Below, piece by piece: positions 25,165-34,133 of a stretch of 64,000 nucleotides of DNA. The number at the start of each line of letters is the position of its first letter. Within the stretch, counting starts at the first letter, position 1. The position numbers and the translations under genes were made by a program. The stretch comes from Lachnospiraceae bacterium. Lineage in GTDB: Bacteria; Bacillota; Clostridia; Lachnospirales; Lachnospiraceae. The notes below the pieces were generated by a model. The model was given only the letters and a program-made list of their open reading frames with translations. It was not told the DNA's origin and ran no database searches. The stretch lies in contig CAJTCY010000001.1 in NCBI GenBank assembly GCA_910575075.1, positions 82,702 through 146,701 on the forward strand, written 5' to 3'.

Positions 25165-26341
25165 TGGCGCGTGCAATCGACAGTCCAATCCCATATCCTC
25201 CCGTTTCAGAATTGCGGGAGGTGTCTGTCCGGTAGAAACGGTCAAATAGATGGGATAGATTCTCATGTGAAATCGATTCTGTTGGATTATAGACCGTAAA
25301 ACAGATATTTTTTCCCCGCTTTTCCAGGGTGACTTCAATTTGGCTCTGAGGCGGGGAATATTTCACTGCGTTGTCTAAGAGCAAAGAGACGAGCTGACGA
25401 ATCGAAGCTTCGTTCCCGCAGTAGGAAAGAAACGGTGTAACATGGGTGGAAAATGCTTTATTCTGTGTGGCGGCAGGCGCCTGAAAAGACTGGATTGTCT
25501 CTTCTACCAGATCCGAGATGCAAAAATCAATTTTCTGCAGTTGATGTTCCGATTCTTCCATTCGTGACAGGAAAATGAGCTGGTTGGTCAGGTCAGTCAG
25601 CTTAGATGTCTGTTTTTGTATTCCCTTTGTCCATTCGTTTTCTCCATTTTCCAGTTCCAGGATTTCCCGGTTCGCGTTGATAATGGTGACAGGAGTTTTA
25701 AGTTCATGTCCGGCATCGGTTATGAAACGCCGCTGCTTTTCATAGCTTTCAGAGATCGGCCTCATAACGATTTTTGAAAAAAAGAATACCAGACCCAGCA
25801 CAGAACACAGGCCTGTCAGCGATACCAGAATACTGGTCAGTAAAAAGGAACGGAAGGTGTCAAGATTTCTGCTGCAGTCTAAAAATATAATATGGATTCC
25901 GTCCGCAGAAGTTTTTATCAGGTAGCGATAACAAGAGAGAAAGCCTGAGGGCTTTTTTGAATCATATATCTGTGCGGCATATTCAGAGGCAGTTTCCTCG
26001 TCAATGGCAGCAATTTTCCTGGTGTCAGTAGAGAGAATCTGACCGTTTTTGGCAAGATGAACAGAGAAATAGCGGGTTTCGTAGGGCATTTCCGGTGACA
26101 TGTTCCAGGGCTTTGGATCCCTATGTTTGGGCAGACTCCAGTGCTGTCTGTCCTCTTTTTCAGTGGGAGAAAAAGGCGGAAACTGACCACTGTTTTCGGA
26201 TAGAAAGAGCAGTGTGAGATCAGCGTTTTTCACCATTCTCTGATAATTAAGAAAATTGACAGAACCCATGATAATGGTAAGTACCAGAATCATGGACAGC
26301 ATGGAAATTAAAATAAAACGAGCCTGAAGTTTTTTGATCAT
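25088..26341 (-). CDS. Sensor histidine kinase
   Basis: 417 residues. Membrane segments at about 9-30 and 168-190 enclose an extracellular sensor of about 140 residues. HisKA has His212 in TDAGHELKTPVTII; the ATPase domain has SLLLDNAVKYSPP (N box), DRFYRTDTSRNSETGGYGIG (F/G2 region). Resembles clostridial kinases paired with OmpR regulators. The start overlaps the regulator's stop (ATGA), and the 3' end overlaps the convergent sigma-like frame. Confidence 0.93.
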   Translation of the reverse strand: MIKKLQARFILISMLSMILVLTIIMGSVNFLNYQRMVKNADLTLLFLSENSGQFPPFSPTEKEDRQHWSLPKHRDPKPWNMSPEMPYETRYFSVHLAKNGQILSTDTRKIAAIDEETASEYAAQIYDSKKPSGFLSCYRYLIKTSADGIHIIFLDCSRNLDTFRSFLLTSILVSLTGLCSVLGLVFFFSKIVMRPISESYEKQRRFITDAGHELKTPVTIINANREILELENGENEWTKGIQKQTSKLTDLTNQLIFLSRMEESEHQLQKIDFCISDLVEETIQSFQAPAATQNKAFSTHVTPFLSYCGNEASIRQLVSLLLDNAVKYSPPQSQIEVTLEKRGKNICFTVYNPTESISHENLSHLFDRFYRTDTSRNSETGGYGIGLSIARAITDAHKGKISAESKDGVSLLITVSL

Positions 26342-27012
26342 GGCAATACCTCCAGAAAATAGCCGGCGTTTCGCGCAGCTTTGATCTGCACATTTCCATC
26401 AAGCGCTGTCAATTTTTTGCGCAGATAGGAAATATAGACCCAGACTACATTGATTTCTACGTCGCTGTTATATCCCCAGATACGTTCTAAAAAGCGTTGG
26501 CTGGATATGAGCTGGCCTGGATTTCGCATCAGTAGTTCCAGCATCTGAAATTCCTTGTTTGTGAGCCGGAAACTGCCAACGGGTGAGGACAAGGTAAAGG
26601 AGGCAAGATCCAGGGTAAGATTTCCGGTGTGCAGAGTGGTATCTATGACACGGGTATGTTCTCTTGTCATGGCGCGTATCCGGGCAAGAAGTTCTTTGGC
26701 GGCAAAGGGTTTGGTAAGATAATCGTTGGCGCCGGCATCCAATCCTGCGACTTTATCATCAATTTCTGATTTAGCAGTCAATAATAATACAGGAATCGAG
26801 TTCTGCTGTTCTCTGATAGTTCTTAATACGGTAATGCCATCTATTTTAGGCATCATAATGTCCAGAATCAGTCCATCATAATTATTGCTGGTTAAGTACG
26901 CCAGCGCTTCTTCCCCGTCATATACAGCGTCTACAGAGTAGTTGCTGCGTTCTAAAATAGTGACAAGGGCATGAGACAGGTCTTTTTCATCTTCTGCAAG
27001 CAGTATCCGCAT
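26338..27012 (-). CDS. OmpR-family response regulator
   Basis: 224 residues. Receiver with acidic residues AEDE near 6-9, phospho-acceptor Asp51 in LILDIMMPKIDG and Lys in TKPFAAKE; a C-terminal winged-helix DNA-binding domain ends VQIKAARNAGYFLEVLP. The ATG at 27012 gives the normal length; codons upstream overlap the CLC gene. It starts 13 bases after the CLC gene and is coupled to the kinase by a 4-base overlap. Confidence 0.93.
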   Translation of the reverse strand: MRILLAEDEKDLSHALVTILERSNYSVDAVYDGEEALAYLTSNNYDGLILDIMMPKIDGITVLRTIREQQNSIPVLLLTAKSEIDDKVAGLDAGANDYLTKPFAAKELLARIRAMTREHTRVIDTTLHTGNLTLDLASFTLSSPVGSFRLTNKEFQMLELLMRNPGQLISSQRFLERIWGYNSDVEINVVWVYISYLRKKLTALDGNVQIKAARNAGYFLEVLP

Positions 27013-27025
27013 AAATTTCCGCCTT

Positions 27026-28288
27026 TCATTCATGAGTTTTTCGGTTAATAAATTCTGTTTTGTATTTAGAATATACAATTTTCTGGCTGTGATAAAGCCC
27101 ATAATAGCCAGACAGCATATAGCTTAATGCAATGGATAATAGATAATATGGCATACCTGCAAACCCGAACAGTTCAAAGCAGATCAGCAGGGAGGTGATG
27201 GGGCAGTTAGTGACTCCGCAGAATACGGCTCCCATACCGACGGCTGTACATAAAGCAGGAGAAAAGTTTACAAAATTTCCAAAGAGACAGCCGAATGTCC
27301 CGCCGATGACAAAGGAAGGGACAATCTCGCCTCCTTTGAATCCAGAACCAAGTGTCACTGCGGTAAAGATCATTTTCAAAAAGAAGGCAGAGGGCACATA
27401 GTCGTTTTCGAAACAGCGGGCAATGATGGGCATTCCGGCGCCATTGTAATCTTGATTATGCACCAGCAGTGTCATGATTACAATAAAAGTTCCGCCGGTG
27501 AAAATTCTAAGGTAAGGGTCTGGCAGGTATTTTTTATATAATTTCTCTCCGCTGTGAAGCATTATGCAGAAAAGTGTGCTGATGCCAGCGCACAAAATGG
27601 CAAGCACAGCAATTGTGGTTGCAGTAGAAAGTGTAAATTCTGGAAGGCGGGTTAACAGAAATTGTTCTGGCATTACCTGAAAATATTCGGCAACTCCTTT
27701 TGCTGTCAGGGAGGCGATGACACAGGGGACTAAAGCGGCGTAATGCATGATGCCGACGCTTACCACCTCCATAGAGAAAATGGAAGCGGCCAAAGGAGTG
27801 CCAAACAGTGCAGAAAAAGCAGCGCTCATGCCGCACATAATCATGATGTGCTGATCCTTTTCATCAAATCTCAGCAGACGTCCAAGTGAATTGCCGATAC
27901 TTCCGCCAAGCTGCAGCGCAGCGCCTTCACGCCCGGCAGAACCGCCGAACAAATGAGTCATAACGGTGGAAATAAAAATGAGAGGAGCCATTTTTAAAGG
28001 AATATGTTTTCCGGAATGAATGGCTGCCAGTACCAGGTTGGTTCCGGTATCTTTCTCATCATGGAGTATATGGTATGCTCCTACAATGAAAAGTCCAGCG
28101 GCAGGAAGCAAGAGAATCAGGCAGGGATAGAGGGCGCGCATATCATTTGCCCATGTCATGCAGTAATGGAAGACGGTCCCTGCCAAGCCAATTAATATGC
28201 CGGATAATAAAGAAAAGATAAGCCATTTGAGAAATATGTAAAAACGGCTGGCGAAGTGCCGGATATAATATTCAAGTTCTTCTCTCAT
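27026..28288 (-). CDS. CLC-family anion channel/antiporter, resembling the fluoride-type branch
   Basis: 420 residues, ten or more hydrophobic segments. The anion-pathway motif HLFGGSAGREGAALQLGGS near 112-130 contains the gating glutamate (Glu121) and GSGFKGGEIVPSFVIGG follows later. The block RMAPL...THLFGGSAGREG and GGE rather than GGxFxP recall CLC-F fluoride/proton antiporters, though those I remember have GREGT. No fluoride riboswitch is visible upstream. First gene of a channel, response regulator, histidine kinase operon. Confidence 0.85.
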   Translation of the reverse strand: MREELEYYIRHFASRFYIFLKWLIFSLLSGILIGLAGTVFHYCMTWANDMRALYPCLILLLPAAGLFIVGAYHILHDEKDTGTNLVLAAIHSGKHIPLKMAPLIFISTVMTHLFGGSAGREGAALQLGGSIGNSLGRLLRFDEKDQHIMIMCGMSAAFSALFGTPLAASIFSMEVVSVGIMHYAALVPCVIASLTAKGVAEYFQVMPEQFLLTRLPEFTLSTATTIAVLAILCAGISTLFCIMLHSGEKLYKKYLPDPYLRIFTGGTFIVIMTLLVHNQDYNGAGMPIIARCFENDYVPSAFFLKMIFTAVTLGSGFKGGEIVPSFVIGGTFGCLFGNFVNFSPALCTAVGMGAVFCGVTNCPITSLLICFELFGFAGMPYYLLSIALSYMLSGYYGLYHSQKIVYSKYKTEFINRKTHE

Positions 28289-28405
28289 AAATAAACTCCA
28301 ATCTAAATAAGCTCCAATCTTCTGTCTTTCAGTTCAGCCTGTTTATTTGCTGAGCAGGCTTCTTTCTTATCTTATCATCCCTTTAAATAATCTGCAAGAA
28401 AGACT

Positions 28406-28448
28406 TTGTAAGGTTATTGTAAGAAAAGGAGAGTTTCTTGTTAAGAAA
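28406..28448. promoter_or_regulatory. Divergent control region with 11-bp direct repeats and a palindrome
   Basis: TTGTAAG at 28406-28412 and 28417-28423, start-to-start 11 bases, is the layout OmpR-family regulators bind. TTTCTT-GTT-AAGAAA at 28434-28448 is an inverted repeat. Both sit between the divergent CLC and DUF975 operons, each with its own OmpR-family regulator. Confidence 0.5.
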
Positions 28449-28510
28449 TATGAGTTAGAATAAAACCAATTATCAAGTAAGAAAGAAAAATCGACAAGGA
28501 GAGGATAAAT

Positions 28511-29422
28511 ATGTGGACCAGAAAAGAATTAAAAGAAAAAGCAAAACAAAGGCTTAAAATGAATTACTGGAGATGCGTTCTGGCAGCGCTGTTTTTGTCT
28601 GTGCTCGGCATTGGTATGGGGTCAGGAGGTTACAGACATGTGTATTCCTGGATGCAGGGCGGGAGTTCCTCAAATGATATTGACTATGACATCAATACCG
28701 TATACGATGATAAAGATGACGGAGACTACGGGGAAAACGAAATCAGTGAAGATGATGAAGGGTATGAAGGCGATAAAGCGTATGATGTTTATTTAGACGG
28801 AGTTTTCAGTGATCTGGGTGAGAAAGCGGGGACTCTGCCGGATGGAGAAATTGATGCTGGCAAAGGTATTGCGGTCATGTTTGCTGTTTTAATGGTTGTA
28901 TTGATATTGTTTATTATACTGGTGGTAGTGCTGATCATTGTTCTTCCCATAGAAATCTTTATTGTGAATCCTCTGGAAGTGGGAATCCGCCGTTTCTTTG
29001 CAAGGAATTTAAAAGAAGAGGCTAATATCAGAGAAGTATGCTATGCGTTTGACCACAACTATAAAAACTCTGTAAAAATTATGTTTTTACGGGAATTATA
29101 TGTATTTTTGTGGAGCCTTTTGTTTATCATCCCAGGAATAATCAAAGCTTACGAATACCGGATGATTCCTTATCTTCTGGAGGAAAATCCTGATATCAGC
29201 AAGGAGGAAGCATTTGCCCTCAGCCGTTCTATGATGGTAGGAAACAGATGGAAAGCCTTTGTACTGGACTTATCTTTTCTGGGATGGTATATTTTAAGTG
29301 GCTTTACATTTGGAATTTTAGGAATTTTTTATGTGAATCCATATGTGGCACAGACCAGAGCTGCTCTTTACCAGAAACTGAAAGGAAATAAATTACAAGA
29401 GCAGTTTCAAGAGATTCCATAA
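28511..29422 (+). CDS. DUF975 family membrane protein
   Basis: 303 residues. Begins MWTRKELKEKAKQRLKMNYW, the typical DUF975 opening, then a membrane segment, an about 80-residue very acidic Asp/Glu/Tyr-rich extracellular insert, and about four further membrane segments. SLLFIIPGIIKAYEYRMIPYLLEENP and EEAFALSRSMMVGNRW are family hallmarks. Function unknown. AGGAGAGG precedes the ATG. It heads an operon with a VanR/VanS-like pair 48 bases downstream. Confidence 0.85.
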   Translation: MWTRKELKEKAKQRLKMNYWRCVLAALFLSVLGIGMGSGGYRHVYSWMQGGSSSNDIDYDINTVYDDKDDGDYGENEISEDDEGYEGDKAYDVYLDGVFSDLGEKAGTLPDGEIDAGKGIAVMFAVLMVVLILFIILVVVLIIVLPIEIFIVNPLEVGIRRFFARNLKEEANIREVCYAFDHNYKNSVKIMFLRELYVFLWSLLFIIPGIIKAYEYRMIPYLLEENPDISKEEAFALSRSMMVGNRWKAFVLDLSFLGWYILSGFTFGILGIFYVNPYVAQTRAALYQKLKGNKLQEQFQEIP

Positions 29423-29470
29423 CAGGGTGAAAGAGCCGTTTCAGCAAGTATTGAGAAAAGAGGAGAAGCT

Positions 29471-30157
29471 ATGGCATATACAATTCTGGTTGCAGATGAT
29501 GAGACAGAGATCAGGGAACTGCTCCGCCTATATCTGGAAAAGGACGGGTATCAAGTGCTTGAGGCAGAAGACGGCGGCAAAGCGCTTGCTCTGTTGGAAA
29601 AAGAAGAAATTGATATGGTGCTGTTAGATATTATGATGCCGGAAACAGACGGCTATCGGGTGTTGAAAAAACTGCGGGAAAACAGCAATATTCCTGTAAT
29701 GATACTATCGGCCAAAGATCAGGATTCTGATAAGATACTGGGTCTGGATCTGGGAGCAGATGATTATCTGGCAAAGCCTTTTAATCCAATGGAGGCGATG
29801 GCGAGGATCAATTCCAATATCCGCAGGTTTTATTCTCTTGGAGCAAAGAGCAGAGAACTAAAGCAGCTGCGGGTAAAAGACTTGAGGCTTGACACGGAAG
29901 CGTGTGTGGTCTATCAAGGAGAACAACCTATTAATTTGACTTCTGTGGAATATAAACTGCTGAGGCTGTTTATGGAACATCCAGGAAGAGTATTTACCAA
30001 GCAGCAGGTATATGAGAATGTCTGGGGAGAAGAATATGCGATAGCAGATAATAATATCATGGTATGCATCAGCCGGCTGCGTGCAAAATTATCTGAGGAC
30101 AGCAGCGCTTATATTAAAACGATTCGTGGTCTTGGCTATCGGATGGAGAAGGAATAA
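29471..30157 (+). CDS. OmpR-family response regulator, VanR-like
   Basis: 228 residues. Receiver with ADDE near 8-11, Asp53 in LLDIMMPETDG and Lys in AKPFNPMEAMARI, the latter pattern being typical of VanR-like regulators; winged helix to the end (YIKTIRGLGYRMEKE). GAGGAGAAGCT precedes the ATG. The kinase gene starts two bases after its stop. No vancomycin-resistance genes are nearby, so VanR-like describes ancestry only. Confidence 0.92.
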   Translation: MAYTILVADDETEIRELLRLYLEKDGYQVLEAEDGGKALALLEKEEIDMVLLDIMMPETDGYRVLKKLRENSNIPVMILSAKDQDSDKILGLDLGADDYLAKPFNPMEAMARINSNIRRFYSLGAKSRELKQLRVKDLRLDTEACVVYQGEQPINLTSVEYKLLRLFMEHPGRVFTKQQVYENVWGEEYAIADNNIMVCISRLRAKLSEDSSAYIKTIRGLGYRMEKE

Positions 30158-30159
30158 AA

Positions 30160-31353
30160 ATGAAACATAAAGAGTGGAAACGTTTTCTGGTCAGACGGTT
30201 TCTGATGATTTTAATTTTGGTAAGTATCAGTCAATGGCTGCTGAACAGATTTTTTGACAATGCATTATTTCCCTTTTTGTCGGATCTTCTGCAAGTAGAT
30301 TTTTTTATGTCTGGCTTGGAAAACGGACTGAACATCGGAGTATTGCTGCGGGGAGGCCTTTATCTTGCTGTTACAGGAATTTGCAGTTATTTTCCAGAAG
30401 TGATAGGCGGGGGACTGCGTGCAGTCAGTGAACGATGGGCCGGAAGTGTCATGACGGAGCGGATCAGCAGGCAGATGCTGCATTTAAGCCCGCGGCAGAC
30501 ACAGATTTATATCTGGGGAATGGTGGCCATTATCATATTGATTGTTCTGGCTCTGCTTGTTCCATACATCGTAGCAGCTTTTGTATTCAGCAGGATGGTG
30601 GAGGCGCAGGTGCAGAGGATGGAAGCACAGGAACGGCAGCAGAAGACGGAGTATGACAGAAGGAAGAATCTGCTGCTGTCCGATGTGGCACATGACCTAA
30701 AGACACCTATGACCACTGTAGCAGGTTATGCACGGGCATTGCTTCCAGAAGGACAAGAAGGGGAGAATGGAATCCCTGAGGAAAAACGGCAGGAATTTCT
30801 GGAAACAATTTATAATAAATCCATGCAGATGAGCGAGCTTTTAAACTTGTTGTTTGAGTACGTGAAATTGGATAGTGAGGGGGTTCAGCTCAGGAAGGAA
30901 AGGAAAGATTTATGGGAGCTGCTGCGGGATTGCGGGGCAGGCCTGTATATGGATTTTGAGGCAAAGAAGATTGAGATGATTCCTCAAATCCCGGAAGAAA
31001 AGTGTGAGATGGATGTTGACGGAGTGCAGTTTCAGCGTGTTATCAATAATTTGCTGAACAATGCCTTGAAACACAATCCTCCAGGCACTCGTGTATGGAT
31101 CATGGCGGAACATGAGGATGAGAATATGATCATTCGCATCTGTGATGATGGAGCGGTGATACCAGAGAAAACAGCAAATTATATTTTTGAACCTTTTGTC
31201 CTGGGAAATGAATCAAGGAGCGGCGGGGAAGGAAGCGGTCTTGGGTTAAGCATTGCGCATAAGATAGTTGCGATGCATGGAGGCATCCTTACACTGGAGC
31301 AAAACCAGGATGAGGAATATACAAAGGCATTTGTGATACGATTTGTGGCATGA
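30160..31353 (+). CDS. Sensor histidine kinase, VanS-like
   Basis: 397 residues. Membrane segments at about 13-30 and 118-142, with a further hydrophobic stretch near 60-80. His178 lies in LSDVAHDLKTPMTTVAGY, the VanS-type pattern; NNLLNNALKHNPPGTRV is the N box and GSGLGLSIAHKIV the G2 box. Ends with FVIRFVA. Partner of the regulator just upstream; ATG is 2 bases after its stop. Confidence 0.92.
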   Translation: MKHKEWKRFLVRRFLMILILVSISQWLLNRFFDNALFPFLSDLLQVDFFMSGLENGLNIGVLLRGGLYLAVTGICSYFPEVIGGGLRAVSERWAGSVMTERISRQMLHLSPRQTQIYIWGMVAIIILIVLALLVPYIVAAFVFSRMVEAQVQRMEAQERQQKTEYDRRKNLLLSDVAHDLKTPMTTVAGYARALLPEGQEGENGIPEEKRQEFLETIYNKSMQMSELLNLLFEYVKLDSEGVQLRKERKDLWELLRDCGAGLYMDFEAKKIEMIPQIPEEKCEMDVDGVQFQRVINNLLNNALKHNPPGTRVWIMAEHEDENMIIRICDDGAVIPEKTANYIFEPFVLGNESRSGGEGSGLGLSIAHKIVAMHGGILTLEQNQDEEYTKAFVIRFVA

Positions 31354-31473
31354 CAAGACAGAATATATTACAAGATATAGAGAGTTCACTGCAAAAATCG
31401 TATTTTTCTGCATAATGTCAGTTTGCTTTATATGATGAGAGAAAAATTATAAAAGCAAAAGAGGTTATGCATT

Positions 31474-32385
31474 ATGGGGTGTTATACCATTGGTGAATTA
31501 ATCAGAGATACCAGAGAACGGCGGAAGCTTTCACAAGAGGATGTATGTTTTGGAATTTGTATGCCGTCCACGCTTTCCAGAATTGAAAATGGTCAGCAGG
31601 TGCCAGGCAGAAAGATATTGGAAGGTCTGATGCAGAGACTGGGAATTGAATGGATGTTTGATGTCAGCATGAGCCGGAAAGAAGGAGAAAAATATGAGCT
31701 GGAACAGGAAATGCTTCGTTGTGTTGGAAAAAAGGAATATGACAGGGCCAGTGCTCTGGCAGATGAACTGGAAGAAAGGCTGAAAAAGGATGCAAACAGA
31801 GAATATTTGAAATTAGAAGAACAGTATTTGTCTTTTATTAAGAGTGTGATACGAAAAGATCAGGGAGAGAATTTGAAAAAAGTATTGGAACAGCTTCTTA
31901 AAGCGATCCGCATGACAATTCCTGATTTTGACGGCCTGCATATTCAGTTAAGGCTTTTGACCTGTCAGGAAATCAGTATTCTGAACAGCATCGGCTGTAT
32001 TTATCACTCTCAGGGAAAGCTATGGGATGCTTTGCGGCTTTTATTTGATTTGAAAGAGTGTATGGAACATTATAAATTGAATGGCCAGAGAATCTCAGAG
32101 AAATACCCGATGATACTTCAAAATCTTTCTACCTGGATGGAGCAGGAGGGATATTACAGAGAAGCCCTGAAACTCTGCCAAAAAGGAATTGATTTTTGTG
32201 TTGAATACGGGAAAATGCATACTTTTCCTATGCTGTTATGTAATAAGGCATGTGCTTTGGCAGAGTTGGGGCAGATTGAAATGTCAAAAGAAATTTTTTA
32301 TCAGAGCATTACTATACTTGAAGCGGTTGGACAGCAGGAATCTGCTGAACAAGTTAGACGTTATGCCAGACATTTTGGAATATAA
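31474..32385 (+). CDS. Helix-turn-helix regulator with TPR-like C-terminus (Rgg/PlcR-like)
   Basis: 303 residues. An XRE-type helix-turn-helix covers about 6-60 (IGELIRDTRERRKLSQEDVC, then STLSRIENGQQVP). The rest is alpha-helical with TPR-like repeats, such as NSIGCIYHSQGKLWDALRLL and YREALKLCQKGIDFCVEYG. This architecture occurs in peptide-responsive regulators of Firmicutes, but no small secreted-peptide gene is evident alongside. AAAGAGG precedes the ATG. Two hairpins follow. Confidence 0.8.
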   Translation: MGCYTIGELIRDTRERRKLSQEDVCFGICMPSTLSRIENGQQVPGRKILEGLMQRLGIEWMFDVSMSRKEGEKYELEQEMLRCVGKKEYDRASALADELEERLKKDANREYLKLEEQYLSFIKSVIRKDQGENLKKVLEQLLKAIRMTIPDFDGLHIQLRLLTCQEISILNSIGCIYHSQGKLWDALRLLFDLKECMEHYKLNGQRISEKYPMILQNLSTWMEQEGYYREALKLCQKGIDFCVEYGKMHTFPMLLCNKACALAELGQIEMSKEIFYQSITILEAVGQQESAEQVRRYARHFGI

Positions 32386-32443
32386 AAGAGTATTGCACCT
32401 CCCCTCTAATTTGACATTATAGAAGAGAAACCTTTTGACTGCC

Positions 32444-32483
32444 ATGCGGTCTGGCGCAAAGATAAATTTGCGCCAGACCGCAT
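32444..32483. terminator. Strong terminator hairpin
   Basis: ATGCGGTCTGGCGCAAA and TTTGCGCCAGACCGCAT form a perfect 17-bp stem with a 6-base loop, followed by ATTTCT, between convergent genes. Confidence 0.8.
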
Positions 32484-32500
32484 ATTTCTATTCAGACGAT

Positions 32501-32546
32501 TTTAGAGCCTTGCTCTGCCGATACTGGCATGAAACAAGGCTCTAAA
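32501..32546. terminator. Second hairpin between convergent genes
   Basis: TTTAGAGCCTTG at 32501-32512 pairs with CAAGGCTCTAAA at 32535-32546, with an inner TGCC/GGCA pairing. Probably ends the minus-strand ABC operon or acts in both directions. Confidence 0.65.
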
Positions 32547-32583
32547 TATTGTATAAATGGAATCATAGCATATTAAAAAGTAT

Positions 32584-33444
32584 TTATTCCAGATTTGGCT
32601 GGCGGCGGATCAGAAGAAGTGAGGAAGTATAAAAAATAACGATTAAAATAATTTGAGAGATGATAGCAGCAGGAAACATGGAGCCAAAAAAGTTGCTTAT
32701 AAAATATGTTGATGTTTCATCATCGCTGCTTAAAATAATATGAATGTTCGGAGCTATCATGACCAAGGAGGTAATGGTCTGGGTTATCATGTAAATTGCC
32801 ATATAAAATCCAATAGAGGCTGCTAAACGGTATTTTTCTACCAACTGTCCCAGAAGAGTACTTAAGTAGCCCATCAGCACAGAGGAAATACAGCTTGTCA
32901 GCAGCACCAGCAGTAAAAGAATGATAAATATGGCGGGTGAATAGCCGAAAATGTCAGAAAAGACAAAGTCTGCAGTTGTTCCGTCTGCTGATTTTGATAA
33001 AGAACCATCCATAAGCAGACTTTGCAGGCTGTCCATCTTCTCCTCAGTTGCGGCATGAAATCCAGCAGTGAATCCAAGTGCAGCAGCCGACAGTACCGTG
33101 AGGAAACTGTTTAATGAACACCAAAAACTTCCAATCAACAGTCTGGAATGAAATAACTGGGTTCTGGTTACCGGGAGCGTATGCCAGAGGTAACCCTCAA
33201 CAGTAAACAGATTTTTGTAAAAATGTACATAAATATAGATGATTGTGACACCAGAAAAAGTCATTATCGAAAGAGTATAGAAAAGGAAAAGAAGCAGTGC
33301 CAGGGGCAGGGATTCTTCAGTTTCGAATGTGTCGGTACTCAGTATGATGCATCCAATAATGGTCAGTAGTATGATCCCGAGATTTATGGGAAGAAGAATC
33401 TTGCCGACAGACTTCCATTCATGTTTTAACAATTTTTTTAGCAT
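32584..33444 (-). CDS. ABC-2 type transporter permease (GntR-linked)
   Basis: 286 residues with about six membrane segments. Starts MLKKLLKHEWKSVGKILLP, typical of ABC-2 permeases in YtrABC-like modules. An about 50-residue loop lies after the second or third segment (HAATEEKMDSLQSLLMDGSL). Its ATG overlaps the ATPase gene by 7 bases. The substrate is unknown; related modules respond to cell-wall antibiotics, but that is inference. Confidence 0.85.
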   Translation of the reverse strand: MLKKLLKHEWKSVGKILLPINLGIILLTIIGCIILSTDTFETEESLPLALLLFLFYTLSIMTFSGVTIIYIYVHFYKNLFTVEGYLWHTLPVTRTQLFHSRLLIGSFWCSLNSFLTVLSAAALGFTAGFHAATEEKMDSLQSLLMDGSLSKSADGTTADFVFSDIFGYSPAIFIILLLLVLLTSCISSVLMGYLSTLLGQLVEKYRLAASIGFYMAIYMITQTITSLVMIAPNIHIILSSDDETSTYFISNFFGSMFPAAIISQIILIVIFYTSSLLLIRRQPNLE

Positions 33445-34133
33445 TTGAATACCTCCCGGAATATAGTGTCTATGGAATTATTTTCTTTCTGACGGAGATC
33501 GTCTACTCCTGCATGGGTATGCAAGGTGCCGTTTTGGATAAAAATTACTTCATCCAGAATATTTTCTATATCAGAAATAAGATGCGTGGAGATCAGGATG
33601 GATGCCGACTCGTCGTAGTTGGACAGAATCGTGTTTAAGATGTAATCTCTTGCGGCAGGATCTACTCCGGCAATGGGTTCATCCAGAATATACAAGTTTG
33701 CCCGACGGCTCATAACCAAAATCAATTGAACCTTTTCCTGTGTGCCTTTGGATAATGTTTTCAGCTTGTGATTAGGATTGATTTGAAGTTTTGCAAGCAT
33801 ATCAAAGGCGCGCATAGAGTCAAAATCCTCATAAAAATCATCAAAAAAGTTCAAAATATCCCGTACTCGCATAGATCCATTCAGGTACGAATGGTCAGGA
33901 AGATAGGAAATATGGCTTTTGCTGTCAGGTCCTACTGGCTGGCCGTTTACATAGACAGAGCCAGAACTTGGGGCTAACAGTCCTGTAATCAGCTTAATCA
34001 GTGTGGTTTTGCCACTTCCATTTGGTCCAAGAAGCCCGATAATATGACCGCTTTCAATTTGGAGACTGATATTGGAAAGGGCAGTATGGTTTCCATATTT
34101 TTTTGTCAGTTTTTTACATTCAATCAGTGTCAT
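33438..34133 (-). CDS. ABC transporter ATP-binding protein (YtrB-like)
   Basis: 231 residues. Walker A GPNGSGKTTL near 34-43, a signature LSKGTQEKVQLIL near 128, Walker B LYILDEPIAGVDP near 150 and the switch STHLISD. The canonical LSGGQ is LSKGT. ATG at 34133 follows AAAGGAGACGGCC and overlaps the upstream GntR gene by 14 bases. Forms an exporter with the downstream permease. Confidence 0.92.
   Translation of the reverse strand: MTLIECKKLTKKYGNHTALSNISLQIESGHIIGLLGPNGSGKTTLIKLITGLLAPSSGSVYVNGQPVGPDSKSHISYLPDHSYLNGSMRVRDILNFFDDFYEDFDSMRAFDMLAKLQINPNHKLKTLSKGTQEKVQLILVMSRRANLYILDEPIAGVDPAARDYILNTILSNYDESASILISTHLISDIENILDEVIFIQNGTLHTHAGVDDLRQKENNSIDTIFREVFKC

Noticed and set aside
28289-28510. 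Possible fluoride riboswitch ahead of the CLC gene
   Set aside because: The conserved crcB-motif pattern is absent on the minus strand.
29471-31353. Vancomycin-resistance locus
   Set aside because: Only the regulator and kinase resemble VanR/VanS; no vanH, vanA/B or vanX-like genes are present.
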